Assembly (NCBI GenBank): GCA_016707895.1
Contig: JADJGV010000002.1
Span: forward strand, 620,001-684,000
Source: Myxococcales bacterium
Lineage (GTDB): Bacteria; Myxococcota_A; Polyangia; Haliangiales; Haliangiaceae
DNA length: 64,000 nucleotides
Direction: 5' to 3'
Shown: in pieces, positions 54,972 to 63,920 of the stretch
How positions within the stretch are numbered: position 1 is the first letter of the stretch
Layout of the letters: each line of letters opens with the position of its first letter
Position numbers and translations under genes: made by a program
The notes under the pieces: generated by a model
Told to the model about the DNA's origin: nothing
What the model saw: the letters and a program-made list of their open reading frames with translations, nothing else
The model's database searches: none

Positions 54972-56969
54972 ATGCGCCCCTACACCGACGCGAGCGAGCA
55001 CCTCGCGGATCAGCTGGCGGCGGTGCGGGTGGCGCTGCGGCTGGCGGCGCGGCGGCGGAGTGGTGCGGACGCGGCGGAGCTGGCGCGGCTGGCGGAGCGC
55101 CGGGCCCGGATCGAGGGCGAGAGCGCGGCGCGGGCGGCGGTGTCGGAGCTGGCGCTGGTGCCGCTGGAGCGGGTGCGGCGCACGTTCCGGCTGTCGCCGA
55201 CCGAGGTCGGCGTGCTGGTGCTGCTGACCGCGATCGAGGTCGACGTGCGGCTGCACGGGCTGGCGGTCGCGCTGATGAAGGACGCGGCCCGCGGCCACGT
55301 CGACGTCGGGTTCCTCGGCGAGGTGCTGTACGCCGACGCGCGGCAGCGGCTGCCGTTCGAGCTGGGCGCCGACGGCGCGCTGGTGCGGTTCGGGCTGGTG
55401 CAGCTGGACGGCGGCGCGCCGGTGTTCACGCTGGGGCGGCCGCGGGTCGCGGCGCGGGTGGTCGATCTGCTGCACGGGCGCGATCGCCTGGAGCGCGGGC
55501 TGGCGCGCGTCGTCGAGCCGATCGCGCCGCTGCCGGCGGAGGCGCTGGTGGTCACCGAGGGCCAGCTGGTCGAGCTGGCCGGGCTGGTCGGCGCGGCGAT
55601 CGAGCGGCCCGGGCACCCGGTGCTGGTGATGAGCGGCCCCGACGGCGCCGGGCGCAAGGCGCTGGTCGCGACGCTAGCGGCGACGGCCGGCGTGGCGACG
55701 CTGCGGGTGCGGGTGGCGGCGTTGCCGCGATCGGCGGGTGAGCTGGCCGCGGTCGGTGCGGCGCTGATGCGCGAGGCGATGCTGGCGCGCGCGGTGCTGG
55801 TGCTCGAGGGCGTCGATCAGGCGCCGCCCGGCGTCGGCCCGCTCGACGACGCGCTGTGCCCGGCGTATCCGGGGCCGATCGTCGCCACCGCTGGTCGCAT
55901 CACCGGCCGACCGCCGGCGATGGCCCGCGGCGTGGTGATCATCGAGCTGGGCGTGCCGGCCGAGACCGAGCGCGAGGCGCTGTGGCTGCGCGCGCTGCGC
56001 CCAGCGCCGGCGGCGCTGGCGCGCTGGGCCGGCGAGCGCTACGCGGTGACGCCGGGCGTGATCGCGCAGGCCGGCGCGTCGGCGGTGGCGCGCGCCGCGG
56101 CCCGCGCCGGCGACGACGCCGTGACCACCGCCGACGTCCACGCCGGCCTGCGCGGCGTGCTCGACGCCAAGCTGGCGACGCTGGGCACGCGGATCGCCTG
56201 GCGCCAGGGCTGGGACGAGCTGGTGCTGCCCGACGACGCGGCCGCCGAGATCCGCGAGTTCATCGCGCGCATCAAGCACCGCCGGCAGGTGTACGAGCAC
56301 TGGGGCTTCGGCCGGAAGGTCGCCAAGGGCATGGGCCTGTCGGCGCTGTTCGCCGGGCCGCCTGGCACCGGCAAGACGATGGTCGCCGGCATCATCGCCG
56401 ACGAGCTGGGCCTCGACCTCTACCAGATCGACCTGTCGAAGGTGGTGAGCAAGTGGGTCGGCGAGACCGAGAAGAACCTCGGCGAGCTGTTCGACGCCGC
56501 CGAGGCCGGCCACGCGATCTTGCTGTTCGACGAGGCCGACGCGCTGTTCGCCAAGCGCACGCAGGTGCAGACCAGCAACGATCGCTACGCCAACCTCGAG
56601 GTGAACTACCTGCTGCAGCGGATGGAGGCGTACGCCGGCATCGTGATCTTGACGACCAACCACGAGACCGCGATCGACGAGGCGTTCCGGCGTCGGCTGT
56701 CGCTCAAGGTCGACTTCCCGGTGCCCGAGGCCGACGAGCGGGCCCGGCTGTGGCGCGCGCTGTTGCCGGCCGAGGCCGAGGTCGCCGCCGACATCGACGT
56801 CGACGCGCTGGCGCGGCGCTTCGAGATGACCGGCGGCTACATCAAGAACGCGACCGTGCGCGCGGCGTTCCTGGCCGCCGACGAGGGCGGGCCGATCGCG
56901 ATGCGGCACCTGGTCCGCGCGGCCCGCGCCGAGTACCAGGCGATGGGCAAGGTCGTCTCGCACCTCTAA
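54972..56969 (+). CDS. two-module AAA+ ATPase, eCIS-associated type
   Basis: 665 residues. The first module (about 190-390) is degenerate: GPDGAGRK (222-229) followed by Ala in place of Thr/Ser, and LVLEGVD for Walker B. The second (about 415-620) is intact: Walker A AGPPGTGKT (K468), Walker B ILLFDEAD (D520, E521), sensor 1 LTTNHE, and an arginine pair FRRRLS. An N-terminal helical domain precedes them. ATPases of this build occur in contractile injection clusters (the Afp15/PVC15 position), where they are thought to aid assembly or cargo loading. It lies 54 bp after cassette B; no other injection genes are in the window. Confidence 0.82.
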   Translation: MRPYTDASEHLADQLAAVRVALRLAARRRSGADAAELARLAERRARIEGESAARAAVSELALVPLERVRRTFRLSPTEVGVLVLLTAIEVDVRLHGLAVALMKDAARGHVDVGFLGEVLYADARQRLPFELGADGALVRFGLVQLDGGAPVFTLGRPRVAARVVDLLHGRDRLERGLARVVEPIAPLPAEALVVTEGQLVELAGLVGAAIERPGHPVLVMSGPDGAGRKALVATLAATAGVATLRVRVAALPRSAGELAAVGAALMREAMLARAVLVLEGVDQAPPGVGPLDDALCPAYPGPIVATAGRITGRPPAMARGVVIIELGVPAETEREALWLRALRPAPAALARWAGERYAVTPGVIAQAGASAVARAAARAGDDAVTTADVHAGLRGVLDAKLATLGTRIAWRQGWDELVLPDDAAAEIREFIARIKHRRQVYEHWGFGRKVAKGMGLSALFAGPPGTGKTMVAGIIADELGLDLYQIDLSKVVSKWVGETEKNLGELFDAAEAGHAILLFDEADALFAKRTQVQTSNDRYANLEVNYLLQRMEAYAGIVILTTNHETAIDEAFRRRLSLKVDFPVPEADERARLWRALLPAEAEVAADIDVDALARRFEMTGGYIKNATVRAAFLAADEGGPIAMRHLVRAARAEYQAMGKVVSHL

Positions 56970-57035
56970 CGGTTGGCGCGGAGGCGCTTGACGGCCGGCG
57001 GGGCCCGTGGCGCGATCGCGCGCGAGGTGACGATC

Positions 57036-57500
57036 ATGGAGATGCCGAAGGTCGGTCGCGAGATGCAACGGTTGGCGGAGCTGTTCGTGGGCTCGTGGCG
57101 CGGCGACGAGCGGCTGTTCCCGTCGGCGTGGGACCCGGTCGGCGGGCCCGCCGTCGGGACCTGGACGGTGCGGTCGGTCGCGGGCGGCTTCGCGCTGGCG
57201 TTGGAGTACATCGAGGAGCGCGACGGCCGGGTGACGTACCAGGGCCACGGCGTGCACGCCCAGGACGCCCACACCGGGCAGCTGGCCGCGTTCTGGTTCG
57301 ACAGCATCGGCGTGGTGCCGAAGGCCGGCGTGCCGGCGACCCTCGAAGGCGATCGCTACACGTACACCGAGCGCACGCCGACCGGGCAGTCGCGGTTCAC
57401 CTACGCGTGGCAGGGCGGCGTGTTCACGTTCACGATCGATCGCTCGCCCGACGGCGTGACCTGGGCGCCGATGCACGCGGGCACGTACCGCCGGACGTGA
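57036..57500 (+). CDS. DUF1579-like protein
   Basis: 154 residues from ATG 57036 (GAGG eight bases upstream; an in-frame upstream start adds an unlikely Arg-rich leader). The pattern LAELFVGSWRGDERLFPSAWDP, GTWTVRSVAGGFALALEYIEERDGRVTYQGHGVH, FWFDSIGVVP, and a C-terminal FTFTIDRSPDGVTW matches small single-domain DUF1579/lipocalin-like proteins that assess a beta-barrel cavity. Cytosolic, function unknown. Convergent with the KAKPAA-repeat gene with no gap. Confidence 0.7.
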   Translation: MEMPKVGREMQRLAELFVGSWRGDERLFPSAWDPVGGPAVGTWTVRSVAGGFALALEYIEERDGRVTYQGHGVHAQDAHTGQLAAFWFDSIGVVPKAGVPATLEGDRYTYTERTPTGQSRFTYAWQGGVFTFTIDRSPDGVTWAPMHAGTYRRT

Positions 57501-58217
57501 TCAGACGAACGTCGTGTCGGGCGGCCACGGCTGCTCGTCGACCGGCGGCAACGGCTTGGCGCGCGCGCCGGGCTTGGGCTCGGGGCCGAGCGGCAGGCGG
57601 CGCCCAGGCCAGTCGCGCATGAGCTCCCACGCGATCCGCGGCAGATCGAGCGCGCGGCCGCGATCGCCGCCGCGGCCGGTGGCCTGCCACACGCCGGCGA
57701 TGCGCTCAAGGCCGACCGGCTCGGCGCTGTCGGGGAAGAACGCGGTGTCATGGACCACGTCGAACGCGGCCTTCTTGCCCTCGCTGACGCGCCAGCGCAC
57801 GACGCCGGGGCTGAAGTACGTGGTCGGGATGCGATCGGGCGTCGTGACCCGGCCGGCGCGGAGGCGGGCGTCGACGACCAGCTGCGCGCGCAACAGCGGC
57901 GTGAGCCCGGCGGCGTCGCGGACGATCGGCACGGCGGTGAACGCGAAGCGGGCCGGCGTCGACGCGGGCGGTGCGGGCGGCGGTGCGGGCGCCTCGACCT
58001 TGCGCTCGGCTGGCAGCTTGGTCGACGCGCGGCGCGGCGCAACGACGACCGGCTTGGCCGGCGGCGCGGGCTTGGCCTTGGCGGCGGGCTTGGCCTTGGC
58101 GGCGGGCTTGGCCTTGGCGGCGGGCTTGGCCTTGGCGGCGGGCTTGGCCTTGGCGGCGGGCTTGGCCTTGGCGGCCTTGGGAGCTGCCTGCTTCTTCTTC
58201 GCGACCGGACGCGCCAT
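57501..58217 (-). CDS. protein with Lys-Ala-Lys-Pro-Ala-Ala repeat N-terminus
   Basis: 238 residues from ATG 58217. Residues about 5-55 are a basic histone-H1-like stretch made of tandem KAKPAA units (encoded by the repeat at 58069-58176), a type that binds DNA non-specifically. A Pro/Ala linker follows, then a ~130-residue domain of unknown fold (FAFTAVPIVRDAAGLTPLLRAQLVVDARL; TTYFSPGVVRWRVSEGKKAAFDVVHDTAFFPDS). Possibly nucleoid-associated; the C-terminal domain is not one I recognise. Confidence 0.65.
   Translation of the reverse strand: MARPVAKKKQAAPKAAKAKPAAKAKPAAKAKPAAKAKPAAKAKPAAKAKPAPPAKPVVVAPRRASTKLPAERKVEAPAPPPAPPASTPARFAFTAVPIVRDAAGLTPLLRAQLVVDARLRAGRVTTPDRIPTTYFSPGVVRWRVSEGKKAAFDVVHDTAFFPDSAEPVGLERIAGVWQATGRGGDRGRALDLPRIAWELMRDWPGRRLPLGPEPKPGARAKPLPPVDEQPWPPDTTFV
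58069..58176 (-). repeat. six tandem 18-bp repeats encoding KAKPAA
   Basis: Six uninterrupted copies of GGCTTGGCCTTGGCGGCG (plus-strand reading), identical except the last base of the last unit. Whole-codon units mean copy-number change keeps the frame, so the length of the basic tail can vary. Confidence 0.9.
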
Positions 58218-58273
58218 GGCGGCGATCGTCCCGGATCTACGTCGGGCGCGCAATTTCTCGCGGGCGCGAACGG

Positions 58274-59287
58274 CTAGAACGGCACCGGATCGCCGTCGAC
58301 CAGCTCGCGCGCCAGCTCGACGATCGAGCGCGGCGACGAGCCTTCGGCCTTGTTGTTGACGATCACCGTCGCAGGCACCCCGCGGGCCAGCGCGCCGCGC
58401 AGCAGGTCGACGATGGCGCGGCGGCTGCGCGGATCGGGATCGACCAGGCGATCGAACGGTTGGTACGCCGCCAGCGCGCTCTCGTAGTCGTGGTGGGCGG
58501 CCAGCATCCAGCGGATCACCAGCGCCGCCGCCTCGTGGGCGCGGGTGAGCTTGGCCTGCACGTCGAGCGGCGGCAGGCCCGGCAACAGCGCCAGGCCGGG
58601 CACCGCGTCGACGGCGCGCAGCGCGGCGGCGTAGTCGGGGGTCAGCAGCTCGGCGGTGCGCACCTCGACGGCGTAGCGCGGGCCGCGCGGCAGCTCGCGC
58701 AAGAAGCGGTACAGGCGCTCGGCGAACCGGCGCGGCGCCGACTTGCCGCCGGGGCCGGCCAGCAGCTCGGCGGGCTGCGGCGCGAACTGGAACAACAGCA
58801 CGCCGCCGCGCGGCCCGAGGCCATCGACGAACGGCGCGATCACCGCGTCCGTGGCGTAGGCCGGATCGAGGTACTGCGGGCTGGCCTGGCCGCGCAGCGC
58901 GCCGTAGCGGGCGTGGGCCGGGAAGCGCGCCAGGGTCAGCGCCTCGTGGGCCTTGACCAGGAAGCGGAACGTCGCCGGCACCGCCGCGGCGTAGGCGGCC
59001 AGCGTGTCGACGCCGACCGGCGCGTAGAACGTGCGATCGACGCCGACCGCGCCGAGGAGCGGGTGCGCGGCGTACGCGCCCAGGCCGCCCTTGGCCAGCG
59101 CCGCCTCGGTGGCGACGTCGCGGTAGACCGCGCCGGCCCACCCGGGGAACGACCACGACGACGTGCCCAGCCGCACCGTCGTCGGCACGGCCGCGCCCAG
59201 CCGCCGGGTGTCATCGTCGACGGCGGCTGGCTCGATCGCCCCGCGCTTCGGCGCCGGGGGCGCGCCGAACATGTCGAGCTGGGTCAT
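58274..59287 (-). CDS. DUF72 family TIM-barrel protein
   Basis: 337 residues. Family marks: VRLGTSSWSFPGWAGAVY, GVDRTFYAPVGVDTLAAYAAAVPATFRFLVKAHEALT, LLFQFAPQP, YAVEVRTAELLTPDY and VIVNNKAEGSSPRSIVELARELV. DUF72 proteins fold as TIM barrels with a metal or substrate pocket; the biochemical role is not established. Its ATG overlaps the TGA of the methyltransferase gene (ATGA), so the two are translated together. Confidence 0.88.
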   Translation of the reverse strand: MTQLDMFGAPPAPKRGAIEPAAVDDDTRRLGAAVPTTVRLGTSSWSFPGWAGAVYRDVATEAALAKGGLGAYAAHPLLGAVGVDRTFYAPVGVDTLAAYAAAVPATFRFLVKAHEALTLARFPAHARYGALRGQASPQYLDPAYATDAVIAPFVDGLGPRGGVLLFQFAPQPAELLAGPGGKSAPRRFAERLYRFLRELPRGPRYAVEVRTAELLTPDYAAALRAVDAVPGLALLPGLPPLDVQAKLTRAHEAAALVIRWMLAAHHDYESALAAYQPFDRLVDPDPRSRRAIVDLLRGALARGVPATVIVNNKAEGSSPRSIVELARELVDGDPVPF

Positions 59288-60651
59288 GGCCGCGGATCGG
59301 GGCGGCGCTCCACCACGATCACGTGCTCGCGCTTGCCGCGCTCACCGAACGCGGTGCGCTCGAGCGCGCCGAGGATCGGCCGCTGCTGCGACGCCCACGC
59401 CACCACCGCCAGGCGATCGTCGAGCGCCGCGCGCAGATCGTCGTCGGCGTACATCGGCCGCACGCCGGCCATCGAGTCGCCGATCACGAACGCCGCCCAC
59501 GCGCCCGGCACCATCACGCCGGCCAGCGCGTCGAGCCACGCGATCTGGCTCTCCTTCCAGCGCCGGGCCGCCTCGAGCGAGTTCGACGCGAAGCCGCGCC
59601 GCGTGCCCAGCTCGCCCTCGTCGAAGGCGCGGTGGCGGATGCCGAGGAAGTCGAAGCGCAGCCGGTGCTGATCGGCGTAGTCGTAGGTGCCGGGGTAGGG
59701 CGGCGAGGTGACGACCGCGCCGATCCGCGGCAGGCCCAGCGCGCCGAGCGTGCGGGCGTCGGCCTCGTGCACCACCGTCGGCGGCATCCGGCCCACCGCG
59801 AGGTCCTGGATGCCGGCCACGATCATCGACACGCGCTCGCCGAACCAGCGGGCGGCCGCGCCGCGCGGCACGTGGCGCTCGACCCAGGTCGGGTCGGTGT
59901 CGCTCTTGCGGCTCGACACCTTGTACAGCACCGCCGACAGCGCGATCGTCAGCAGCTCGGCGACCTCGGGGTCGTCGTGGCGCACGTCGTCGATCGCGGT
60001 GGCGATGGCCTCGAGCTCGCGGCGCACGTGCGGCGCGAACCACTTGCCGATCCGCCGCTGGCGCGCGTTGGGATCGAAGCCCTCGGGCGCGCGCATCGGC
60101 GCCGCCGAGAACCCGGCGCGCCGCGCCTCCTTGCCCGACATCAGCACCTCGGCCGCGATGCGCAGGCCGGCGTCCTTGGCGTTGCGGCGGCGGGGCACCG
60201 GCGGGGTCCAGGTCTTGACCCGCGCCAGCCGCACCGCCAGCGGGTTGAGATCGACGCCGACCGCGACCACGCCCAGCGCGCGGGCCTCGACCAGCGTCGT
60301 GCCCGAGCCGCAGAACGGATCGAGCAGCGCGGTGCCGTCGGGCATGCGCTCGCTGACCACCTCGACCAGCGCGCGCGCGGTGGCGGGGTGGAGGCGCGCC
60401 GGGTAGGTGTGGACCGGGTGGGTCAGGCTGTCGGCGACGACGTCGTCGTGGGCGGCCGCGAGCAGCGCCTCGGCCAGCGCCTCGCTGATCGCGCGATCGC
60501 CGCCGATGTCGATGCGACCGGGGGCGCGCGGCATCGACAGGCCGCGGCGGGGGCCACCGGGCGCGCGCGGGCCGGGCGGCGGTCCGCTCGGGCGGGGGCG
60601 CGGGCGCGCGGGGCGTGGGCCGCGGCGCGGCGGTGGCGTACGTCCTGCCAT
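59284..60651 (-). CDS. DNA methyltransferase (N4-cytosine/N6-adenine class), orphan
   Basis: 455 residues as drawn. The first 39 are Arg/Pro-rich, so the true start may be ATG 60534 (MPRAPGRIDIGG). Motif I DPFCGSGTT (111-119) precedes motif IV TSPPY (315-319); SPPY is the form common in m4C enzymes, although RNA methyltransferases can share it. An intervening ~150-residue region probably recognises the target. No restriction enzyme gene adjoins, so it is an orphan, possibly regulatory or RNA-directed. Coupled to DUF72. Confidence 0.78.
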   Translation of the reverse strand: MAGRTPPPRRGPRPARPRPRPSGPPPGPRAPGGPRRGLSMPRAPGRIDIGGDRAISEALAEALLAAAHDDVVADSLTHPVHTYPARLHPATARALVEVVSERMPDGTALLDPFCGSGTTLVEARALGVVAVGVDLNPLAVRLARVKTWTPPVPRRRNAKDAGLRIAAEVLMSGKEARRAGFSAAPMRAPEGFDPNARQRRIGKWFAPHVRRELEAIATAIDDVRHDDPEVAELLTIALSAVLYKVSSRKSDTDPTWVERHVPRGAAARWFGERVSMIVAGIQDLAVGRMPPTVVHEADARTLGALGLPRIGAVVTSPPYPGTYDYADQHRLRFDFLGIRHRAFDEGELGTRRGFASNSLEAARRWKESQIAWLDALAGVMVPGAWAAFVIGDSMAGVRPMYADDDLRAALDDRLAVVAWASQQRPILGALERTAFGERGKREHVIVVERRPDPRP

Positions 60652-60671
60652 CCGCGCACCCTACCATCGAC

Positions 60672-61388
60672 TCACGCCGCGTGCGCCGCCAGCTCGTCGA
60701 GGAACGCCGCGCCCGCCGCGCCGTCGACGCCGGCCGCGGCCAGCCCCGGCAGCAGCACCTCGCGCATCGCCGCCAGGAACGCCGCCCGGCGCTGGGCGAT
60801 CGGCGACGAGCCGTGGCGCGCCATCGCCGCCTCGTCACCGACGATCGCGTGCGGTCGGAACAGGTCGATGCGCACCGCGCCGCGCAGCATCGCCGGCAGG
60901 TGCGCCGCGATCGCCTGGGCGTGGGCGGCGTCGAGCGGGTGGGTGGCGAGGAACTGCCAGCCCAGCCGGCTGTGCTGGACCTCATCAGCGAGGATCCGTC
61001 GCGCGGCGCGCTCGATCGCGCGGTCGTCGATCGCGGGCAGGCCGTCGGCGACCAGCGCGGTGTTCGAGGTCTCGGTGACGCAGCAGAACGCGATCACCTC
61101 GTACAGCACGCGGGCGTGCGGCGACCAGCTCGGCGGCGCGACCTCGGGGGCGGGATCGTCGTCCGCCTGCCACGCCGCGCCGAACCGCGCCGCCAGGCCC
61201 GCGCACAGCTCGACGTGGGCGTGCTCCTGGCGCGCCGCCTCGCGGGCGGCGGCGATCAGCGCCGGCGCGCAGCCAGCCGCGGCCATGCGCTCGGCGAGTC
61301 GGGCGAAGCGGTGGGCCGCGCCCCACTCGACCGACGCGCGGTAGGCCCAGCGGCGGCCGAGCTCGGCGGTGGTGATCGCGTCGAGCAC
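60672..61388 (-). CDS. ferritin-like diiron-fold protein
   Basis: 238 residues, all helical. Helix pairs carry ExxH motifs: AARQEHAHVELC and ILADEVQHSRLGW, and further Glu candidates (SVEWGAAHRF, VTETSNTAL) that could complete a diiron four-helix bundle. Relatives are often annotated as ferritin-like domain-containing proteins and may be oxygenases or iron handlers. One base separates its end from the next gene's stop, so it lies in an operon with the lipoprotein upstream. Confidence 0.72.
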   Translation of the reverse strand: MLDAITTAELGRRWAYRASVEWGAAHRFARLAERMAAAGCAPALIAAAREAARQEHAHVELCAGLAARFGAAWQADDDPAPEVAPPSWSPHARVLYEVIAFCCVTETSNTALVADGLPAIDDRAIERAARRILADEVQHSRLGWQFLATHPLDAAHAQAIAAHLPAMLRGAVRIDLFRPHAIVGDEAAMARHGSSPIAQRRAAFLAAMREVLLPGLAAAGVDGAAGAAFLDELAAHAA

Positions 61389-61389
61389 G

Positions 61390-61677
61390 TCAGCCTCCGA
61401 ACCAGCCGCGCACGCCGCCGGCCGCGGGGTCGGGCGTCGCGGGGGCCGGGGCCGCCGCCGGGGCCGCCGCCGGGGCCGGTGTCGTCGGCGCGGCGTGCGC
61501 GGTCGATGGCGCCGCGGCCGCGGGAGCGTCGGGCGCTGCGGCGGTCGGGGCCGGCGCCGCCTGCGCGTCGGGGCTGGGCGTGGTCGGCTGCCGCTGCGCG
61601 GGGCGATCGCAGGCGGCGGCCGTCAGCGCGCCGCCGATGACCAGGACGTTGTAGAGCTTCTTGATCGTGTCGTTCAC
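61390..61677 (-). CDS. small Ala/Pro-rich lipoprotein
   Basis: 95 residues. MNDTIKKLYNVLVIGGALTAAACDRPAQ is a lipoprotein signal with lipobox AAAC. The rest is a low-complexity Ala/Pro/Thr chain (APTAAAPDAPAAAAP) ending GGVRGWFGG. Probably a tether or spacer. Directly precedes the ferritin-like gene; GGAG in the leader serves as ribosome site. Confidence 0.65.
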   Translation of the reverse strand: MNDTIKKLYNVLVIGGALTAAACDRPAQRQPTTPSPDAQAAPAPTAAAPDAPAAAAPSTAHAAPTTPAPAAAPAAAPAPATPDPAAGGVRGWFGG

Positions 61678-61739
61678 GGGGGTCTCCTTGGTGAGTCACC
61701 CGAGCAACGGCGGCCGGCGGCGACCGGCGCATGGAATCG

Positions 61740-63746
61740 TCACGGATCGAGCGTGAGCGTGCCGAACCCGCTGGGCGCGTGGAAGTTGGGCTTGGCGGTG
61801 CGACCCGGGAACGCCATCAGGTAGCGGCGCGGCTTGCCGCCCTCCATGCGGTCGAGGCCGAGCGGCAGCACCGCGCCGGCGGTCAGCGCCGCGATCAGCT
61901 CGGGGGCGGCGATCGTGAACTCGATCGTGGCGGTGCCGGCGGCGGCGTCGCGGGTGGTGCCGATCGTCAGCGCGCCGGACCACGCGGTGTCCTCCTTCTT
62001 GACGCCGGGGCGGCCGCTGCGATCGACCGCGATGTCGAACCAGTGGCCGAACGGGCCCACCTCGATCTCGAAGTAGCGCCGCGGCACCGCGGGATCGGGC
62101 GCGATGAACACCTCGACGCAGTCCTCCTGGTACAGGCCCACGCGCTCGACGTCGGTGGGGCGGCTGGTGTCGACCTTGAGCCCGGTGCCCTCGACCTGCC
62201 ACAGCACGTGCAGGCCGCGGCTCGACCACAGGAAGCGCACCGTCGACGCGTGCGGCGTCTTGGCGCCCATCCAGTCGGTGGCGAAGCGGTGGGCCGGGGC
62301 GCGATCCCAGATCGGCTCGATCGCGCCGTCCATCGCCGGCACCTCGGCGTCGTCGACGCGGGCGGCGTGGACCTGGCGATCCTCGGCAGCGGCGACGTCG
62401 TCGACGACGAAGTCGCCCATCGCGTACAGCCGCGCCGGTCGCCGCTGCGCCAGCAAGCCCGCGCCGTCGCCGGTGACCGGCGGATCGGCGAGGTCGATCC
62501 CGAACCGCGCGGCCGCGACCTCGAGCAGCGGCGAGGTGCGATGGCCGCCCAGCTCGGCGGCGAGGCCGGCGTGATCCCACAGCCCCAGGAGCTGCGCGCC
62601 GACGCGATCGACCAGCACCGGGTTGGTGCCGCCGACGGCCATCGCCTCGGCCGACGGGAACAGCACCTGGAAGCCGTCGCCGCTCATCGCCGGCGCGCCC
62701 TCGGCGAGGATCACGTGCGGGGTCTCGACCTCGAACACGTCGACCATGCGCTCGGCGAACTTCTCGAGCGCGGCGACGTAGACCTTGCGCGCGCGGGGGT
62801 CGCCCTTCTTCACCAGGTCGATCGCGGCGCCGACCTCCTTGTGGGTGCGCCACTTCTGCCGGTAGGCCGGCGCGGCGTCGCTGTACATCGCGGCGCCCTG
62901 CAGCGACTTGATCGCGATCGAGAACACCGCGAACCGGTGCGCCTTGAGCTTGGGCAGCGAGATGAACAGGCCGTGATCGAGGTGCGCGGCGACGATCTTG
63001 GGGATCAGCAGCGTGGGCACGTGGGTGCCCGCCATGCCCGACAGCCCCAGCGGCTTGCCCGGCTGATCGCCCTCGACGTCGAACGTGCCGTCGTCGTCGA
63101 GCGCCACCAGCGGCACGCCCTCGTCGGCGCACATCTTGGCGTAGCCCGAGACGTCGATCAGCCGGTCCCAGTCCTTGGGCTGGCCGCCGAAGCCGTCGGC
63201 GACGGTGATCGCGGTGTGGCCGCGGGCCTTGAGGCAGCGGATCACGCCGCGCACGAACTCGGGATCGGTGGTGCGGCCGGCGACGCCGTTGTCGCCGCCG
63301 TTGGTCTTGGGGTTCTTGAACCAGTCGAAGCCGCTCATGTTGGGCTTGAGCAAGACCGGCGTGGCGGGCGGCCGTTTGGGCACGACCGCCTCGCACAGCC
63401 GCTGGCCCAGCTCGCGCGCGGTGCCGCCCTGCAGGATCGTCACCGGCGAGCGATCGGCGGCCAGCCGCGCGCGGTTGGCCTTTCGCAGCGCCGCGCCGTC
63501 GACGGTGTCGCCGACGACCACCGGCGGCCCGGCCTGCCACGCCGGCGACGCGCCGGTCGTGGTGTCGACCGCTGGCACCGCGGCCACCGCGGCGTCGGCG
63601 CTGGCCGTCGGGCGCGCGTCGAGCGGCGGCGCCACCGCGAGCGCGGCGTCGGCGTTGGCCGGCGGCGCGGTGGGCTTCGGCGCGTCGCCCTTGCCGCAGG
63701 CGGCGGTGGCGATCGTCGCGAGGGCGAGGCGGGTCCACGGGCGCAT
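61740..63746 (-). CDS. DUF362 domain lipoprotein with C-terminal CBM9/DOMON-like domain
   Basis: 668 residues from ATG 63746 (MRPWTRLALATIATAACGKG, lipobox AAC). After an Ala/Asp-rich tether, residues about 110-420 are a DUF362-type domain (VLLKPNMSGFDWFKNPKTNGGDNG; GVIRCLKARGHTAITVADGFGG; FISLPKLKAHRFAVFSIAIKSLQG; AVGGTNPVLVDRVGAQLLGL). The last ~200 residues form a carbohydrate-binding-like beta sandwich (STVRFLWSSRGLHVLWQVEG; YQEDCVEVFIAPDPAVPRRYFEIEVGPFG) as in CBM9/DOMON domains of secreted enzymes. The combination suggests a surface glycan- or haem-related role; the reaction is unknown. Confidence 0.8.
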   Translation of the reverse strand: MRPWTRLALATIATAACGKGDAPKPTAPPANADAALAVAPPLDARPTASADAAVAAVPAVDTTTGASPAWQAGPPVVVGDTVDGAALRKANRARLAADRSPVTILQGGTARELGQRLCEAVVPKRPPATPVLLKPNMSGFDWFKNPKTNGGDNGVAGRTTDPEFVRGVIRCLKARGHTAITVADGFGGQPKDWDRLIDVSGYAKMCADEGVPLVALDDDGTFDVEGDQPGKPLGLSGMAGTHVPTLLIPKIVAAHLDHGLFISLPKLKAHRFAVFSIAIKSLQGAAMYSDAAPAYRQKWRTHKEVGAAIDLVKKGDPRARKVYVAALEKFAERMVDVFEVETPHVILAEGAPAMSGDGFQVLFPSAEAMAVGGTNPVLVDRVGAQLLGLWDHAGLAAELGGHRTSPLLEVAAARFGIDLADPPVTGDGAGLLAQRRPARLYAMGDFVVDDVAAAEDRQVHAARVDDAEVPAMDGAIEPIWDRAPAHRFATDWMGAKTPHASTVRFLWSSRGLHVLWQVEGTGLKVDTSRPTDVERVGLYQEDCVEVFIAPDPAVPRRYFEIEVGPFGHWFDIAVDRSGRPGVKKEDTAWSGALTIGTTRDAAAGTATIEFTIAAPELIAALTAGAVLPLGLDRMEGGKPRRYLMAFPGRTAKPNFHAPSGFGTLTLDP

Positions 63747-63920
63747 GGTGCGAGCTTCGACGGCGCGCGTCCGCGAGGCAAGGCGCGCGCGCGTGCCGAT
63801 CTGGCACTGGCCGCGCCGCTTTGGCGCTCCGCGGCTCGAGACGGGGGACTGCCCGATCGCCGCGCGGTATCGCGATGTTCGGCCCTTGCGGGTGGGATGG
63901 CACGGCCCCACGGTGGAGGC

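Noticed and set aside
57750..58277. Plus-strand frame with Gly-Leu repeats opposite the KAKPAA gene
   Set aside because: Antisense of the 18-bp repeat array; the minus-strand reading gives the plausible basic protein and an ATG at the array's edge.
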